From Symbiodinium natans (taxonomy: Eukaryota; Sar; Dinophyceae; Suessiales; Symbiodiniaceae), in the NCBI GenBank assembly GCA_905221605.1, contig CAJNDS010002235.1, forward strand, positions 391,343 to 455,342: a DNA stretch of 64,000 nt, given 5' to 3'. The notes under the pieces are model-generated. The model made no database searches and was not told the origin of the DNA. It saw only the letters and a list, made by a program, of their open reading frames with translations. A program made the position numbers and the translations under genes. This document shows positions 52,773 to 62,998 of this stretch, piece by piece. Numbering within the stretch: the stretch's first letter is position 1; each line of letters opens with the position of its first letter.

Positions 52773-52998
52773 GCCCTAAACCCTAAACCCTAAACCCTAA
52801 ACCCTAAACCCTAAACCCTAAACCCTAAACCCTAAACCCCTAAACCCTAAACCCTAAACCCTAAACCCTAAACCCTAAACCCCAAACCCTAATTAAACCC
52901 TAAACCCCAAACCCTAAACCCCAAACCCTAAATCCTAAACCCTAAACCCTAAACCCCAAACCCTAAACCCCAAACCCTAAACCCTAAACCCTAAACCG
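52773..52998. repeat. CCCTAAA/CCCCAAA array, ~31 units
   Basis: Ends ...AAACCGTAAG, which gives the AG directly before the 53003 exon. Confidence 0.9.
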
Positions 52999-53002
52999 TA
53001 AG

Positions 53003-53956
53003 GTCCTGGCAGCTGCAGGGGCCGAGATGCCCATTCCAGGAAAAAGGTGGGTCGTCTTTAGGCTGGTTCTTAGTTGGGAATCAGGGAATGAGGTACCTAA
53101 CACTCCCAGGGTTTAGGGTTTAGGGTTTAGGGCTTAGGGCCTAGGGTTTATGGTAATTCCCTCAAATCCCTACTAAGAACCAGGAAATCTTGAGGCCTTT
53201 AGGGTCTAGTGAGTCTAGTGGTGTTCTGGAGCCAACAAACCCCGCTTACAGGTTGCAGGTTGGGATGCTCCCCCTAATTCTAACAGTCCTTACCAGGGAT
53301 TATCATTGGGGGTGCTAGAATCCCTACGAAGGACTGTTAGTATAAGGGGGAACATCCCAAGTTCTGGGAGAAGTATACGCTAAATCACAGAACAGGTGCT
53401 TGTTGCAACTTTATGGAATACACAGAATACTCCTTCAGGAATGCTGAAGTCAGGGAGGGTTAGTTTGGCTGCAAGTCCGGACCACCTTATCACTTTGTGG
53501 GAGTCGGGGTTTTGATCTTGGGGGCTTTAGGGCTTGGGGTTCCGGATGCGGACCTAAGCACCGACATGCCCTAAACCCTAAACCCTAAACCCTAAACCCT
53601 AAACCCTAAACCCTAAACCCTAAACCCTAAATAGGGTTCGGGTTCAAGGTGAGGAAGCTCAGCTCAGTGCGTCCCGAGCAGATTCCCGGGTCTCCTCTGC
53701 TGACAGCTCCTCCCCAAACTCGTTGGGAAGGATGGGGCGATTGTGCGACTCTTCCTTAGCAGAGCAGCGCCATTCATGTCACGAAGGCGAAGCTCATGCT
53801 TCCTTTGCTCAAGCCCGCCGCAAAGGCCCCGAAATAGGTCAGACACCGCAACTCATGGGCACATGCATTCCTAGTAATGCGCCCAACCCTGAAACCTTTA
53901 CTTCAGCCCGCCGCCACAAACCCAAAAGAACCTATCGCGAATCGTGCAAGCCCTAA
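53003..53956 (+). CDS. Best-supported gene model: four exons, two TIR-element introns
   Basis: Exon 53003-53065 (21 codons, VLAAAGAEMPIPGKRW start) joins in phase 0 to exon 53178-53258 (27 codons, NQEILRPLGSSESSG...YRLQ) and then in phase 0 to exon 53362-about 53458 (FWEKYTLNHRTGACCNFMEY). The introns are family F (53066-53177) and family A (53259-53361) elements, each GT...AG from end to end. A further exon, 53648-53956, has about 100 codons (LCDSSLAEQRHSCHEGEAHA) and ends in TAA formed by a CCCTAA telomeric unit. Product unknown; Ser/Arg-rich tail. The 5' end is not seen. Confidence 0.75.
53066..53177 (+). mobile_element. Family F element as intron, containing a TTTAGGG array
   Basis: GTTCTTAGTTGGGAATCAGGG to CTCAAATCCCTACTAAG. 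Five TTTAGGG/CTTAGGG units lie inside (about 53109-53150). The family F copies at 36294 and 50922 lack them. Confidence 0.88.
53259..53361 (+). mobile_element. Family A element as intron
   Basis: GTTGGGATGCTCCCCC to GGGGGAACATCCCAAG; inner CTAACAGTCCTTACCAGGGA and GAAGGACTGTTAGTATA. Exact GT-AG boundaries with open exons in phase on both sides. Confidence 0.9.
53570..53630. repeat. CCCTAAA array
   Basis: Nine units between exon 53362-53458 and exon 53648-53956. Confidence 0.9.
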
Positions 53957-53974
53957 ACCCAAGTCCTACAAACA

Positions 53975-54722
53975 CTAGGCGACAGCGGTGAACACTTCTA
54001 GCTGTACCACATACAAGCTTCCGGGGGGTGCTGTTTTACCTATCCATGCAGTTTCCACATTCCGGGGGATTGGGAATTGAGGGCTAAGGTTTTGAAGGCT
54101 TTGGGTCAACCTCAAATCCGAAAAGCTAAACCCTTGCGAAGCTCGAAGGGTCCACGTACCTATTCTGAGGTTCAGATTTGGGGCTTCGGGCTTACACGGT
54201 TTGAGGAGAAGGGTTTTTGGAAACCCTGGTAGACCTTCGATTCTAAACATTCTAAACCCTACACCCTAAACCCTAAATCCTAAACCCCACACCCAAAAAG
54301 ACGGGGAGCAATCATGACTTGCGTGTCGACCTCGGCCCAAGCTCCCAGCACGTTTAGGGGTTTAGGGTTTAGGGTTTGGGGTTAGGGCAGGGTCTAGCGG
54401 TGATGAAGGGTGCTGAGTTTAGGGGGCCTTGCAAATGGCAGGTAGTACGACATGTTAACTTGCCTTTCTTTGGCTGGCTAGGCTCCTCTAGGCATTAAAG
54501 TAGATTTGCGACTCTGTAATGAAAAAATTAGCACGATGATGAGTAATACCAAACCCTCATCCCTAAACCCTGCACTCGTTACTTGGGGCCATGTGCGGGC
54601 TGTGTGCGAAGTCGGGTTTAGGGTTTAGGGTTTAGGGTTAGGTCTCAGGCTGGCAGGGAAGCAGAAGACCACAGTAACAAGCATTGCTTTCGCGGTGCAA
54701 GCTGATGCCACACTTGCTAAAG
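53975..54722 (-). CDS. Minus-strand gene, convergent with the preceding one, product unknown
   Basis: Transcript order: 54641-54722 (FSKCGISLHRESNACYCGLL), 54568-54615 (DFAHSPHMAPSNEC), 54296-54352 (VLGAWAEVDTQVMIAPRLF) and 53975-54140 (PRNVETAWIGKTAPPGSLYV, then VVQLEVFTAVA and TAG). Its stop is 18 bp from the stop of the plus-strand gene. Spacers are short TTTAGGG arrays. Confidence 0.6.
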
Positions 54723-54748
54723 ATTCGAATTCAGGGAAAAAAAAGGGT

Positions 54749-54955
54749 TGGGTTTAGGGTTTAGGGTTTAGGGTTTAGGGTTTAGGGTTTAGGGTTTAGG
54801 GTTTAGGGTTTAGGGTTTAGGGTTTAGGGTTTAGGGTTTAGGGTTTAGGGTTTAGGGTTTAGGTTTAGGGTTTAGGGTTTAGGGTTTAGGGTTTAGGGTT
54901 TAGGGTTTAGGGTTTAGGGTTTAGGGTTTAGGGTTTAGGGTTTAGGGTTTAGGCT
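54749..54955. repeat. TTTAGGG array, ~29 nearly perfect units
   Basis: Only one unit lacks a G or two. It lies between the first recognised exons of two divergent genes (54722 and 55051), so it is promoter-proximal or in 5' introns. Confidence 0.92.
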
Positions 54956-55050
54956 GAAAGCCATGTACACCTAACCTATATGACTCAGCAATGTGGAGCC
55001 CAAAACCTTCTGCAAGAATCGAAGCCCTCAGATCAACCAACCCTTAACTA

Positions 55051-56665
55051 ACATGTCAAGCTTAAAGCAGCTGCGCGTGCTGAGTACTGAAAAAATGCGC
55101 TTGGTGCCTGAAAGGCGACCATACTTCAACCCTCAACCGTAAAACCTAATTCCTAATCGCAGCAGCGTGGCAAATTGCAACAAGCTGATCCGCCCAATTC
55201 TAGGGTTTACCACCCAAACCTCTAGTTTCGGTATTCGAGTGGGTGTTTTCCCAAGATATAGGGTGTACCTATATGGGTCGCAAAAATGAAGGACCCCAGA
55301 TATAGTCCCCCCAAATATAGTAGGATACCCTTATAGTAAGGACCGCAACAACGTACCCCCTAATTTCGGAACAAGGGGCGTCCTTCGCGGCTGTAAGCCT
55401 GTCCTGGGCGCTGCTCACCCTAAACCCTAAACCCCAAAACCCCATAAACCCTAAACCCCAAACCCCATAAACCCTAAACCCTAAACCCCAAACCCCAAAC
55501 CCCATAAACCCTAAACCCTAAACCCCAAACCCCCCAAACCCTAGACCCAAAAACAACCCCAAGTCGAGCCCCACAAGGGCTCAACAAGTGAAACCCGAAG
55601 AGCCCCACCCTGAAACCCTACCCCCGCGCCCCTGAACCCTAGTAACCCCAGACCCCACGGTCTAGTAGGGTTTGGGGTGTAGGGTTTAGGGTTTGGGGTT
55701 TGGGGTTTAGGGTTTAGGGTTTCCTGAATCGACCCTAAGCCCTGTAAACCCCACCCTAAACCGCTATAAGCGACCAACCCCAAGACAAAAATGAGAAAAA
55801 AAAACTATGAAACAGAAAAAACAACAAAACAAAAGCAAAAAACCTGCAAATTAAACAAGAAAGACCTACAAAAAAACCTAAACCCTAGACCCTATAGACT
55901 ATGCAAGCCCTAGAAGCCCCACTAGCCCCACAGTACCGTACAACCCTACCTAGGTTTTAGGGTTTAGGGTTTAGGGTTTAGGGTTTAGGGTTTTGGGTTT
56001 AGGGTTTAGGGTTTACCCTATAAACCCTGCAAACCCTGAACCCTGTTACCCCTACCACCCCACAAACCCTCAACACAACCTCGTAAACGACCAAAAAACT
56101 ACAAACAAAAAAACCTTGAAACCCTCCAAACCCTTTTAAACCCTAGACCCAAAACCCTCCACACCCTGTAAGCCAAACCCTAAACCCTAAACCCTAAGCC
56201 CTAAACCCTAAACCCTAAACCCTCAACCCTAAACCCTCGAAACCCCGTAAATTCGGCAAAAGCGCCAGGGCATCGCCCCCCGGCGCGAGCTTGGGCTCCT
56301 GGAGCCGCTCCTGGGTTTAGGGTTTAGGGGTTTAGGGGTTTAGGGGTTTAGGGGTTTAGGGGTTTAGGGGTTTAGGGTTTAGGGTTCAAGGTTCAGGGTT
56401 TAGGGTTGAGGGCCGTTTAGGGTTTAGGCTTTTTGGGATTTGCGTGATCCTAAACCCTAAACCCTAAGCCCTAAGCCCTAAACCCTAAGCCCTAAACCCT
56501 AAACCCTAAACCCTAAACCCTAAACCCTAAAACAAACCTTGAACCCTAGTGAGTCGGAGATTGCCAGAGAGAAGCATGCTTCGACCAAGGGGCCCCGTGT
56601 ACTCGTTTGCATGACTATCCTATTGAAGGGGGTCAGAAAGAAGGGTGAAGCAGTCGCCGCGGTTT
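55051..56665 (+). CDS. Plus-strand gene with a possible start exon, product unknown
   Basis: 55051-55137 opens with ATG (SSLKQLRVLSTEKMRLVPER) and ends at a donor GTAAAA (55138). Later islands are 55371-55415 (RGVLRGCKPVLGAAHP), 56251-56317 (RQGIAPRRELGLLEPLLG) and 56549-56665 (SEIAREKHASTKGPRVLVCM). An A-rich stretch (55790-55880) and arrays at 55965-56015, 56313-56420 and 56447-56532 separate them. Confidence 0.5.
55291..55373. mobile_element. Element family H, copy
   Basis: GGACCCCAGATATAGTCCCCCC to TACCCCCTAATTTCGGAAC; the reverse complement is at 41325. Confidence 0.6.
56313..56532. repeat. TTTAGGG(G) array then CCCTAAA array
   Basis: TTTAGGGG eight-base units (56320-56370) followed by degenerate and then C-strand units 56447-56532. 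Confidence 0.9.
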
Positions 56666-56742
56666 AGGGTTTAGGGTTTAGGGTTTAGGGTTTAGGGTTT
56701 AGGTTTAGGGTTTAGGGTTTAGGGTTCAGGGTTTTGGGTCCT

Positions 56743-56849
56743 ACTTGGAGGTTTACCTATAAGTAGGGTTCTACGTACCCCAAATACAGGTGAACATCCC
56801 TGCTGCCGAACTTACAACCTTGCTCATTACCGCCCATGACCCTCCAGGT
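56743..56849. mobile_element. TIR element family C, degenerate copy
   Basis: ACTTGGAGGTTTACCTATAAG to CATGACCCTCCAGGT. Confidence 0.6.
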
Positions 56850-57002
56850 AAACATCCTATGCGCCCTCCGATAAGAACGCTCAACCCTAAAGCCAGAAGA
56901 TCCCGGAAGGACTGTCACTAAACCCTAAGCCCTAAACCCGAAACCCTAAACCCTAAACCATAAAACATAAGCCCTAAACCCTAAACGGAGAAGTTCTTCA
57001 GC

Positions 57003-57500
57003 AGGCTTCAAAGAGCCGATCCATGAGCTCCATGTACTCGGGTTCGTCCTGCTGGGTTTAGGGTTTTGGGTTTAGGGCTAGGGTGTAGGCTGTAGGGTGT
57101 AGGGTTTAGGGTTTAGGGTTTAGGGTTTAGGGTCTAGAATTTAATGAGTGTCTAGGGTTTGGGTTTAGGATTTAGGATTTAGGGTTTAGGACAACACTTA
57201 AGGGTTCACTACATTTTTGTAAAGGGGTTGGGAGGGCTTACTAACCCTAAACCCTAAACCCTAAATCCTTAACCCTTAGCCCTAAACCCTAAACCCTTAG
57301 CCCTAAACCCTAAACCCGAAATCGATTATGGTTTAGGGTTTAGGGTTTAGGGTTTCCACCCCCCCCCCCCCCCCCCTCCCTACACCCGCTTATAGCCCTT
57401 ACCCCCCATGATGGCACCCTTCTATCCCCCCATGCCCTGATATCTTCACCCCCGGCTACCTCCGGCTCCTCCACCATGCCTGATTTTGCTCTAGCTGCCA
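57003..57500 (-). CDS. Minus-strand exons, unknown
   Basis: 57405-57500 (KSGMVEEPEVAGGEDIRAWG) ends near a GTAAGG donor; 57003-57056 (QQDEPEYMELMDRLFEAC) ends in TGA and is a plausible C-terminal exon. A third minus island, 58077-58160 (LVKANLKKSQFFKEAQAATI), may lie upstream. Confidence 0.5.
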
Positions 57501-57517
57501 AAAACATACGTAAATGT

Positions 57518-57610
57518 GTATATGCATACATATATATATATATATACATACATATATATATATATATAGGTGTGTGTAACCTATATATATATATGTACGT
57601 ATAATACATA
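57518..57610. repeat. AT microsatellite with internal inverted symmetry
   Basis: (TA)n blocks, TACATACA, then CCTATATATATATATG pairing with CATATATATATATATAGG. Confidence 0.85.
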
Positions 57611-57699
57611 TAAAGAAATATCATGCAAGCACACTAATTAAAGAAACGCTCCCGAAAATCCTGTCTCTTAGAACCATAGCTCGACACATCACAGGCCCT

Positions 57700-57981
57700 A
57701 GGCCGTCAAAGACATCCCGGGACATCAAAGACGTCTGGGGGTTTAGGGTTTAGGGTTTAGACGTCTTCACTCAACGAGTCCAGCGGACACACAGCATTTT
57801 CCGTCTAGAACGTGCCCTTGTGACTGCAGTTTCTTGTTTTGTCAACACAACATCGAAGATCAGAGCAGCTGTTATCAGAGTTGAGAATTTGGGGAGTTGC
57901 CGTCGTCATGAACAGATTTGCCCCGGCCCCAGCTGCGGGCGTCAGAGGTTCTCATATGGACCCGTGCTTCGCCACCTCTAA
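57700..57981 (+). CDS. Exon interrupted by a small telomeric insert, product unknown
   Basis: Downstream part 57760-57981 is 73 codons (SIFRLERALVTAVSCFVNTT, later CPGPSCGRQRFSYGPVLRHL) ending in TAA. The upstream part (SKTSRDIKDV) reads into the same frame if the 30 bp between the two copies of AGACGTCT (57729-57736, 57759-57766) are removed. No domain recognised. Confidence 0.6.
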
Positions 57982-58076
57982 TTCCCTCCACAGCGACTGA
58001 AGCGCGGGAGCAACAAAAGCCTAAACCCCAAATCCTAAACCCTATAATCCCTAAACCCTAAACCCTAAACCCTTAG

Positions 58077-58160
58077 AGGCACGAAGCTGATAGTCGCCGC
58101 CTGAGCTTCCTTGAAGAACTGCGACTTCTTCAAGTTTGCCTTGACAAGGCAAGCGCTGGT
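58077..58160 (-). CDS. Exon-like island, unknown
   Basis: Minus strand: SACLVKANLKKSQFFKEAQA then ATISFVPL. Strongly coding-like, next to a short CCCTAAA block. Confidence 0.5.
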
Positions 58161-58326
58161 TTTTTTTGGGGGGAGGGCGAATGGAGCTTGGGGTTTCGGG
58201 TTCAGGTCTTTGGGGCGAATAGAGCTTGGGGAGTTTAAAGGGGTTGGAGCATTCAATGTTTGTGTTCCGGTTTGGAGGAGCCCGGCGCAATGAAAGTTAG
58301 GATTTGCAGCTAAAGGTCTATGAAGC

Positions 58327-58412
58327 CCTACCCTAAACCCTAAACCCTAAACCCTAAACCCTAAACCCTAAACCCTAAACCCTAAACCCTAAACCCTAAA
58401 CCCTAACCCTAA
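58327..58412. repeat. CCCTAAA array
   Basis: Twelve units; GAAGCCCTA occurs on both sides (about 58322 and 58427). Confidence 0.9.
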
Positions 58413-58702
58413 ACCACGTTCCCCGGAAGCCCTAAAACAGCCATGGGTAACTAAGTATTTTGGAGGGTCCTCTTCCGGGGTGGAGTTGAGGCTGTGCTGT
58501 TGAGGGTTCTAAGTTTCTGGCTCCAGGTTGAGGATACCCTGAACCCTAAATCCCAAAACCCGAAACCCTAAACCCTAAACCTGAAACCGGAGACATCTCT
58601 CTCAGATGGCGCTCCTGAACCCTTAAGAAAACCTAGACCCTATACACGCTAAACCCTAACCCTAAGCCCTAAACCCTAAACCCCAAACCCTAAACCCATG
58701 AC

Positions 58703-59405
58703 CAAAACACAAAGACGGGCCTTGTTCCACTTCTTGTACGCCTGGCCAACTCAAGAAGGATGCCCACATACAAAATGAGATTCGGCTCTAGATGCCTATA
58801 CGGGGCACGTTTGAAAGGCTTACACGCATCATGCAGAGGTCCGTTGATTGAGGACTTGCCCTTCTTCTTAGAAAGTAAAGTAAGTCGAAGAACATCATCT
58901 TGTACTTATACTTGTTCAAGAAACCCTAAACCCTAAACCCTAAACCCTAAACCCTAAACCCTAAACCCTAAACCCCTTGACAGCTCGAGATGCTTTGCAG
59001 CCATAGCCTCCTCCCGACCACGCTAAGAGCAACACCTCTGCAACGATTTTGCTTTTCAAGGTCGGGTGATTGGCAAAACTATCCCTTAGGGTCCATGTAC
59101 CTCATTATTGTATACTTGGGCCCCAAAGTCCCTATATAGGAGGTACTTTAAGGCCCAAGTATTCCCTATTTAGGTGCATGGACCCTTGGGGTATTACACG
59201 CCAAAAGTCACTAAGACCATCCAGTATTACACAATTACTATACGTTGTAAGTATTTGCTTGTAAATATTCGATGGAGTTATCCCAAAGGCCGTATCGTTC
59301 TCCGTAAAGACTCCGTTTTGGCTCAGGCACGCAGGCCGCAAACCCCAAGGCTTACTGTGCAAACCCTGCAGAATTTCCTGCGCCTGCAACCCGCGAACCT
59401 GAAAC
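58703..59405 (+). CDS. Plus-strand gene with a GTAAGT donor, product unknown
   Basis: Exon 58703-58879 has 59 codons (GLVPLLVRLANSRRMPTYKM, later EDLPFFLESK) and ends exactly at GTAAGT. Further islands are 58976-59026 (DSSRCFAAIASSRPR) and 59289-59405 (GRIVLRKDSVLAQARRPQTP). A CCCTAAA array (58920-58975) and a family B element (59083-59191) fill the presumed introns. Confidence 0.6.
59083..59191. mobile_element. TIR element family B, copy
   Basis: CCCTTAGGGTCCATGTACCTC to GGTGCATGGACCCTTGGGG; GTATACTTGGGCCCC inside. Confidence 0.9.
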
Positions 59406-59497
59406 CCTACACCCTTCAAACCCTCTAAACCCTAAAGCCCTAAAACCGAAACCCCCAAACCCTAAACCCTGAACCCTAAACCCTAAACCCTAAACCC

Positions 59498-60142
59498 TCC
59501 AGAGAATTTCTCCAGGTGCCTCCTTGTTCAGCTTCCACTCGTGAAAGAGCCGATCGTCGCCCTCGGTGGCGTCCTCCACGTAGATGGGAACCCCGACCTG
59601 ATCTTTGCACTTGTTTTTTTTTTTGTTTTAAAGGGTTTTAGGGTTTAGGGTTTGGGGTTCAGGGTTGAGGGCTTAGATTTTTTCGGGGGCTTTTAGGGTT
59701 CAAAAGTCTTGGGTTGGGATGGTCTCCCTTAAACTAACAGTCCTTAGCAGGGATTATAGTACCCCTGTTATAATCCCCATTAAAGACTGTTAGTATAAGG
59801 GGGAACATCGCAAGTTTAGGGTTTGCAGTCTAGGGTTGAGGGTTCGGCTTTTGCTAGGCGTGAGGATGTTTAAGCCCGAAACCAAAAATCCCGGAACCCC
59901 AAAAAGCCTTCTCCGTAACCCCTTAATGAGCCGCTTGAGCCCCAAACCCTTAAACTCCGCGCCTTAAGCCCTAAGCCCCGAAAAACCCCAAACCCCAAAT
60001 GCCCTGAACCCTAAACCCTAAACCCTAAACCCCAAACCCTAAACCCTAAACCCTAAACCCCCAAATACCAGACTGAGGATCCCACAGCCTGCTTCAGGGC
60101 CTGTGCAAAGACGCGCTCCGATCCTCAGAGCGTCTGGGTTGC
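59498..60142 (-). CDS. Minus-strand exons, product unknown
   Basis: 60072-60142 (SNPDALRIGARLCTGPEAGC) then 59498-59611 (KCKDQVGVPIYVEDATEGDD, then RLFHEWKLNKEAPGEIL). Between them lie a CCCTAAA array (60004-60060) and family A copy 6. Strongly coding-like composition. Confidence 0.55.
59713..59814. mobile_element. TIR element family A, copy 6
   Basis: GTTGGGATGGTCTCCC to GGGGGAACATCGCAAG; inner TAACAGTCCTTAGCAGGGAT and AAAGACTGTTAGTATAA. Confidence 0.9.
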
Positions 60143-60145
60143 TGT

Positions 60146-60320
60146 TAGGGTTTAGGGTTTAGGGGTTTAGGGTTTAGGGTTTAGGGTTTAGGGTTTAGGG
60201 TTTAGGGTTTAGGGTTTAGGGGGTGGGGGAGTATATGGCTGTTGAACCCTAAACCCTAAACCCTGAACCCTAAACCCTGAACCCTAAGCCCTAAGCCCCA
60301 AGCCCTAAGCCCTAAAGCCT
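60146..60320. repeat. TTTAGGG array then CCCTAAA/CCCTAAG array
   Basis: G-strand units 60146-60222, then C-strand units 60243-60320. Confidence 0.9.
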
Positions 60321-60329
60321 ACACCCTGC

Positions 60330-62215
60330 CTGAAACCCAGTTCTAGGCCTTGAGCTTCAGAGTGCAAGGCCTTTGTGAGTCTCTTGTACGGCGCCTAAGC
60401 TGTCCCCACTTCCCCGACCTCTCAATTCGCCCGAGTGCTTTTCAAGAGTCTACGCCGAACCGTCGAAAGCCCTAAACCCTAAACCTTCAAAGGCGAACTA
60501 ACATGTAGTATTCTAATCTCACTGATCTCTTGTGTGACACTTTGCGTTGTATAACCTTAAAGCTACCATGTTCAGAGCTTACAATGTTATGTGACATTGG
60601 GCTGTAATGATGCATGCTTCTTGTACTATGATACCGCTTAACATGTCAAAATATTTGCTGGTGCGTGAATCTGTAAAACATTTCTTGAACTTTGCGTTAT
60701 GCCAGGAATAGTATTCAAATGGTGCTATGACATAAACGGTTTGGTGATGAAGTTTTAAAACTTCATGATGTATGAGTTCAACATGTGCTATAATGTACTA
60801 TGATGTTGTATTTGGCTTTCGAAAGATGAAGAACAACCGGCAGAATCTATACTACTATATATTGAACTACACCATTACATTCAAAAATGCTCTGGCCTTG
60901 TTTGCTTAGGAAAACCCTGAACTCTCGGCCCCCAACATACGACTTTGACAGCCGTGCTATCGTCCGGATGAAGAACCACTCAACCCCAGACTTGAGGCCA
61001 TTGGCACTCCACCCTAGACTCTAAGCCCAAAGCCCTGAAGCCTAAAGCCTAAACCCCTGCCCTAAACTCTAAAAAAAATTCGGTTTGAAAAGAGTTAGGG
61101 TTCAGGGTTCAGGCTTTGAGGGTTAGGGCGTAACTTACAACCCAAACTTGTGAGATTGCACCTCTGGGCCTTGGGGGTTGAGGGGGGTGGGGAAGGTAGG
61201 GAAGCCCATACCCAAACCCACACAAAACCGTAGACGTTCTTCCCTGGCTCAGGTCGCAGCGGAAGGCAAAGAAAATTGAAGCGCCAGGTACCAAGCCTCA
61301 TGAAAAAGTGCAATGGTTCAGGATGGAGGGTTTTCTGCTGTCGACGTCCCTTCTAGCAGCGACCTGATTGGCTACAAAATGCCTGGTTTCGTGCACAAGG
61401 TGGCACTTCCCAAACATTGAACTGAACCCTGAACCAGAAATCTCACTCAAAGACGTGTGAAGATCATCCTACATAAGCCCTCAGCCATGGACATAAAACC
61501 ATGTTAGGCCGTTGGACCAAGCCGGAGGCTGCCACACGGAGTGTTTCTGCTATTTGCATAAGAACCCCAAAAAAATATAAAAAAAAGTGAGAATCCCTAT
61601 ATTACTCTTTAATAAGGAAGAATGTCTTTATACTTTTCGGGGTTCTTAAGCAATTAGTGGGTTGAGGGTTGAGTGTCTAGGTTTAGGCTCGACTGCATCC
61701 CTCCATGGGCTAGCCAGCGCATGCCAAGCATCCCAGGAGGAACGACCACGCGCTCTGCAGCGTTCGCTGGACGTTGGACGTGTACCTGGCAGTCTTAGGG
61801 TTTAGGGTTCAGAGTTTAGGGTTTAGGGTTAAGGGCTTAGGGTCTATAGGGGCTAGGGTCCCCGACAGCCCTCTGAGAAGGACCGGTGCAGCCCGTGCAG
61901 GTCAAGTACCACATACACGTATGCATTCGAGGGTTGATCTACATTGTGTGCCAGCTTTGGCACTCCTATCCTTAGTAGGCCAGTAACCGTATTATAATAA
62001 GGGCACCCTGTTTTGGGTTGGTTTTTTCATAAAGGAACCTTGAACTCCAAAAAAGGGAAAAGGGTACCACTGGGCTGCCAAGAATCTATAAGGACGTATG
62101 AGGCGTCAAAACTTCTAGAAACCTTCGGAGCCACAAGCAAACCGAAGCATGCTTCAGTAAATGAGCACAGGTCAATACATGACCAAAGAACCGATTCCCT
62201 TAATTAGGGCCGCAA
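60330..62215 (+). CDS. Plus-strand exon-like islands (one or more genes), unknown
   Basis: 60330-60385 ends at a consensus GTGAGT; 60421-60477 (SPECFSRVYAEPSKAL); 61322-61418 (VDVPSSSDLIGYKMPGFVHK); 61494-61560 (GRWTKPEAATRSVSAIC); 61691-61792 (WASQRMPSIPGGTTTRSAAF); 61855-61974 (RRTGAARAGQVPHTRMHSRV) ending at a GTAGGC junction with a family E' element; 62081-62215 (RTYEASKLLETFGATSKPKH) ending in TAG. Phase across the E' element was not resolved. Confidence 0.5.
60482..60910. other. AT-rich, repeat-free 430-bp stretch
   Basis: No telomeric unit, no coding-like island and a markedly lower GC content than its surroundings. Could be a long intron or an intergenic region; nothing specific recognised. 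Confidence 0.5.
61554..61654. mobile_element. TIR element family O
   Basis: AAGAACCCCAAAAAAATATA and TATACTTTTCGGGGTTCTT arms. A diverged relative may lie at 1832-1920. Confidence 0.85.
61979..62080. mobile_element. Family E' element, copy 3
   Basis: GCCAGTAACCGTATTATAAT to GTACCACTGGGCTGCC, directly after a coding-like island. Confidence 0.85.
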
Positions 62216-62252
62216 TAATAAGGTACCTCTATTTTTGGAACACCCTCACCTA

Positions 62253-62352
62253 GTTCGTGTTAGCTCTTCGAGGTACACGGCGAGACCGCGGCCATCAATT
62301 GTCTCGTCTCGCTCGAAGAGGCCCCCGGGTCCTCTGAAGAAATAATCTTGCA
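62253..62352 (-). CDS. Exon-like island, unknown
   Basis: Minus strand: GLFERDETIDGRGLAVYLEE, acidic and well formed; no stop. Confidence 0.5.
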
Positions 62353-62568
62353 AAGCTTTAAGAAGGAACAGTGGGGGGTATTAGGCACCTTGTAAGCCTA
62401 AACCTAAACCCTAAGCCCTAAACCCTAAACCCCAAAATGGGCCTTCAGACACAACCTACTGAACCTACTTCCTAACGTCCTCGATCAAGAACTAGCACGT
62501 CACAGGCCCCTATGTGGGTTTAGGGTTTAGGGTTTAAGGGTCTAGGGGTGATCATTAGGTCTTCAGGA

Positions 62569-62643
62569 GACGACTCATGCAGGCCTATCCTCTGGCTTTG
62601 GCTGGGATTCCACGTCGCCGAACAAGGCAAAGGATGAAGGGTT
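62569..62643 (+). CDS. Exon-like island, unknown
   Basis: Plus strand: THAGLSSGFGWDSTSPNKAK. Bounded by TTTAGGG units on both sides. Confidence 0.4.
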
Positions 62644-62998
62644 TAGGGCTTAAGGTCCCCGAGTTTTAGAACCCTGCCCCTAAACCCTATAAACCCGAAA
62701 CCCTGAACTTAAACCCTGAACTCTAAAGAAGCAGGTGAAGTACGGGGCCTGGAATCCTGGTGGGGGGAGGTTCGGTTTGAACGCTATAAACCCTAAACCC
62801 TAAACCACATAGAAGTATACAAGCCGTAGACGTCATACCTAGCCAAAACTTCATAAACAAAAAAAACCCATAAACCCCAAACTCTGAACCCTAAGCCTCC
62901 TGGCCCTAAACCCTAAACCCTAACCCCGAACCTTCTACACACCCCCCAAAAGCCTACAAACCCGCAGCAACCTCAAACCCCTGCCCGAGCCGCCATGC

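Noticed and set aside
59312-59325. CCGTTTTGGCTCAG, resembling the 3' part of the dinoflagellate spliced leader
   Set aside because: Only about ten bases match and they lie in frame inside a good exon (SVLAQ); probably chance.
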